This document shows positions 62,763 through 64,000 of a stretch of 64,000 bases of DNA, piece after piece. Position numbers and translations under genes: made by a program. This DNA comes from Carex sylvatica (lineage: Eukaryota > Streptophyta > Magnoliopsida > Poales > Cyperaceae), in contig CAXKVR010000088.1 of assembly GCA_964058845.1 (NCBI GenBank), positions 124,001 to 188,000 on the forward strand, in the 5' to 3' direction. Every line of letters begins with the position of its first letter. The stretch's first letter is position 1. The notes under the pieces were generated by a model. That model was not told where the DNA came from and did no database searches. It saw only the letters and a list, made by a program, of their open reading frames with translations.

Positions 62763-63842
62763 GTAATTTTCGTTTAAAGGTTTATTCTTTGTTGATTACC
62801 ATGCTATTTTCTGTATAAATTATTGATTGGTTGGTTCACACTGGTGCAAATTTTAGACTATTGCTTTAGTAACAAAATTTGCAGAATAGAGTTGATTGAC
62901 AAGAATTGGGTAAGCCGAAATTGAATTATTATAAGATACTTTAAATGTACATTTGTGTGGTCCTGCCAGTTTTCTCGAAATCACTCTGGTTTTATGGGAT
63001 TGAGTAAAATTATAGTTATCTTTTGAGAATCTTAGAGAGAGGAATAGAGATCAAAGCTCTTTGTCTTTCTAAGTGGCAACTACAAAACCTTACTTACAAA
63101 ATAATGTTTTGTCTACCACCACACTCCTTCTAAGTGCTACATGAGATTGTCTAATGAAGTTCAATATGCTACTTTGACTGATCAAGATGTAATTAGATTT
63201 CTTATGAGGTTTGCGATACTTGTGCCAGAAGAAAGTGGTTTGCATTTGATCTTAATACTGTCAACAATCTTGGTGTTTGGGGTTTAAGGACTTGGTCCAT
63301 GATTGTTGCTTGATTTGTAAGTCTTGAACTTGAATAAGGTTAGCAAGTTCCTATTTCAAAAAATGAAAAGAGGTGAATATGGACTCAATTTTTCTCTGTT
63401 TGTAATGACTTTATCACATGGTCTGGGGTGTCTGTATTGGTTTTACATTTCAAATTGCAACTGGCTATTACCTTTTCAAATCTTGCAGTTTGGGCAGTTG
63501 TTTGGTATTGGGCGTTTTATAATGCTTCATTAAATTGGAGAGAAGCATGATCCAATGCTCCAAAACCCTTTTAAGATACAGAGAAAGAAGCATGCCCTTT
63601 ATTACCTTGACTGCCCCAAAACCCTTTCCCAAGTTCCAAGAATTGCTATATACATTTCTTTGTCAAAAAATCAGTATTTTTGTAAGCACAATAATTTCTT
63701 TATTTAAAAAAAAAAAGGCCGAAGTCTGTTCCATTAACATGAAACTTTGATAACTACATTTAATCTAAGCACAATAATAATTTTCTTAAACAAGGTAGAA
63801 AAACAATAAGAAATTTCTTATTTTTTATTTTGTTTTTTCCAG
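62763..63842 (+). other. Putative intron in the RPC25 5' UTR
   Basis: Runs from GTAATTTTCG (62763) to the acceptor TTTTTTCCAG (63842), seven bases... just upstream of the start codon at 63849. It is T-rich, with no ORF of interest. Leader introns are common in plant housekeeping genes. Confidence 0.45.
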
Positions 63843-63848
63843 GTAAAT

Positions 63849-63959
63849 ATGTTTTATCTCAGTCAAATTGAGCAGAATTTGCCGATGCCACCCCACTTAC
63901 TTAGGCCTCCTTTACTTGATTCAATAAGGGGTGAACTTGAAAATCTTTATTTAGATAAG
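63849..63959 (+). CDS. RPC25: RNA polymerase III subunit RPC25 (Rpb7-like), first coding exon
   Basis: The exon encodes 37 residues, MFYLSQIEQNLPMPPHLL, then RPPLLDSIRGELENLYLDK, and ends AAG|GTATGA. The start MFYLSQIE..., the PPHLL segment and the DSIxGELExLxLDK helix match the N-terminal tip domain of the Pol III subunit RPC25/POLR3H, the Rpb7 homologue that forms the stalk with RPC17 and is needed for initiation. The rest of the gene lies beyond the window's right edge. The start is set by the family-conserved MFxL at the N-terminus. Confidence 0.85.
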
Positions 63960-64000
63960 GTATGATAACAGATAATTACTCCCTTTTTTTTTCTGCTGAT

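Overview
The window is nuclear DNA of a flowering plant, probably a eudicot. The evidence is AT-rich sequence, GT-AG introns, a leaf-type ferredoxin-NADP reductase with a plastid transit peptide, a plastid-envelope type methyltransferase gene, PPR and F-box/DUF295 relics, and many plant DNA transposons (MULE, hAT and CACTA types). I cannot name the species.

Four gene loci look functional or nearly so. (1) 3136-5594, minus: a five-exon gene for a 341-residue protein that resembles only the C-terminal part of plant CW-type zinc-finger proteins; its last three exons are duplicated downstream (1297-2467). (2) 42853-44339, plus: a three-exon VTE3-type MPBQ/MSBQ methyltransferase gene that lacks the expected transit peptide. 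(3) 51943-55210, minus: a complete nine-exon leaf ferredoxin-NADP reductase (359 aa). (4) 63849 onward, plus: the first coding exon of the RNA polymerase III subunit RPC25 (Rpb7-like), cut by the window edge. These are unlinked in function; there is no operon-like logic.

The rest is mostly repeats. 11403-16524 is a complete MULE with ~200-bp terminal inverted repeats and a near-perfect 9-bp target duplication. It carries a plant-mobile-domain gene and a mudrA N-terminal remnant in convergent orientation. 19245-27078 is a satellite array of 81-bp monomers; inside it, three consecutive 2417-bp higher-order copies are almost identical. 27389-27952 is a small CACTA-like element built of palindromes, which cuts off an F-box/DUF295 pseudogene. 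29740-30870 is a degenerate minisatellite holding a fold-back element. 34857-37507 holds two hAT-like elements. 45275-50849 is a hAT element with a broken transposase gene. 55449-56765 is a non-autonomous MULE with an exact 9-bp target duplication; it carries a decayed RNase H fragment and sits in the FNR core promoter. 57743-58123 and 61414-62105 are short inverted-repeat elements with exact 9-bp and 8-bp target duplications.

The main candidates for something undescribed are the 81-bp satellite with its 2417-bp higher-order unit and an open 27-codon minus-strand consensus, the truncated CW-zinc-finger paralogue with repeated terminal exons, and the VTE3 paralogue without a transit peptide. 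All calls come from reading the sequence and from family knowledge; no database search was run.
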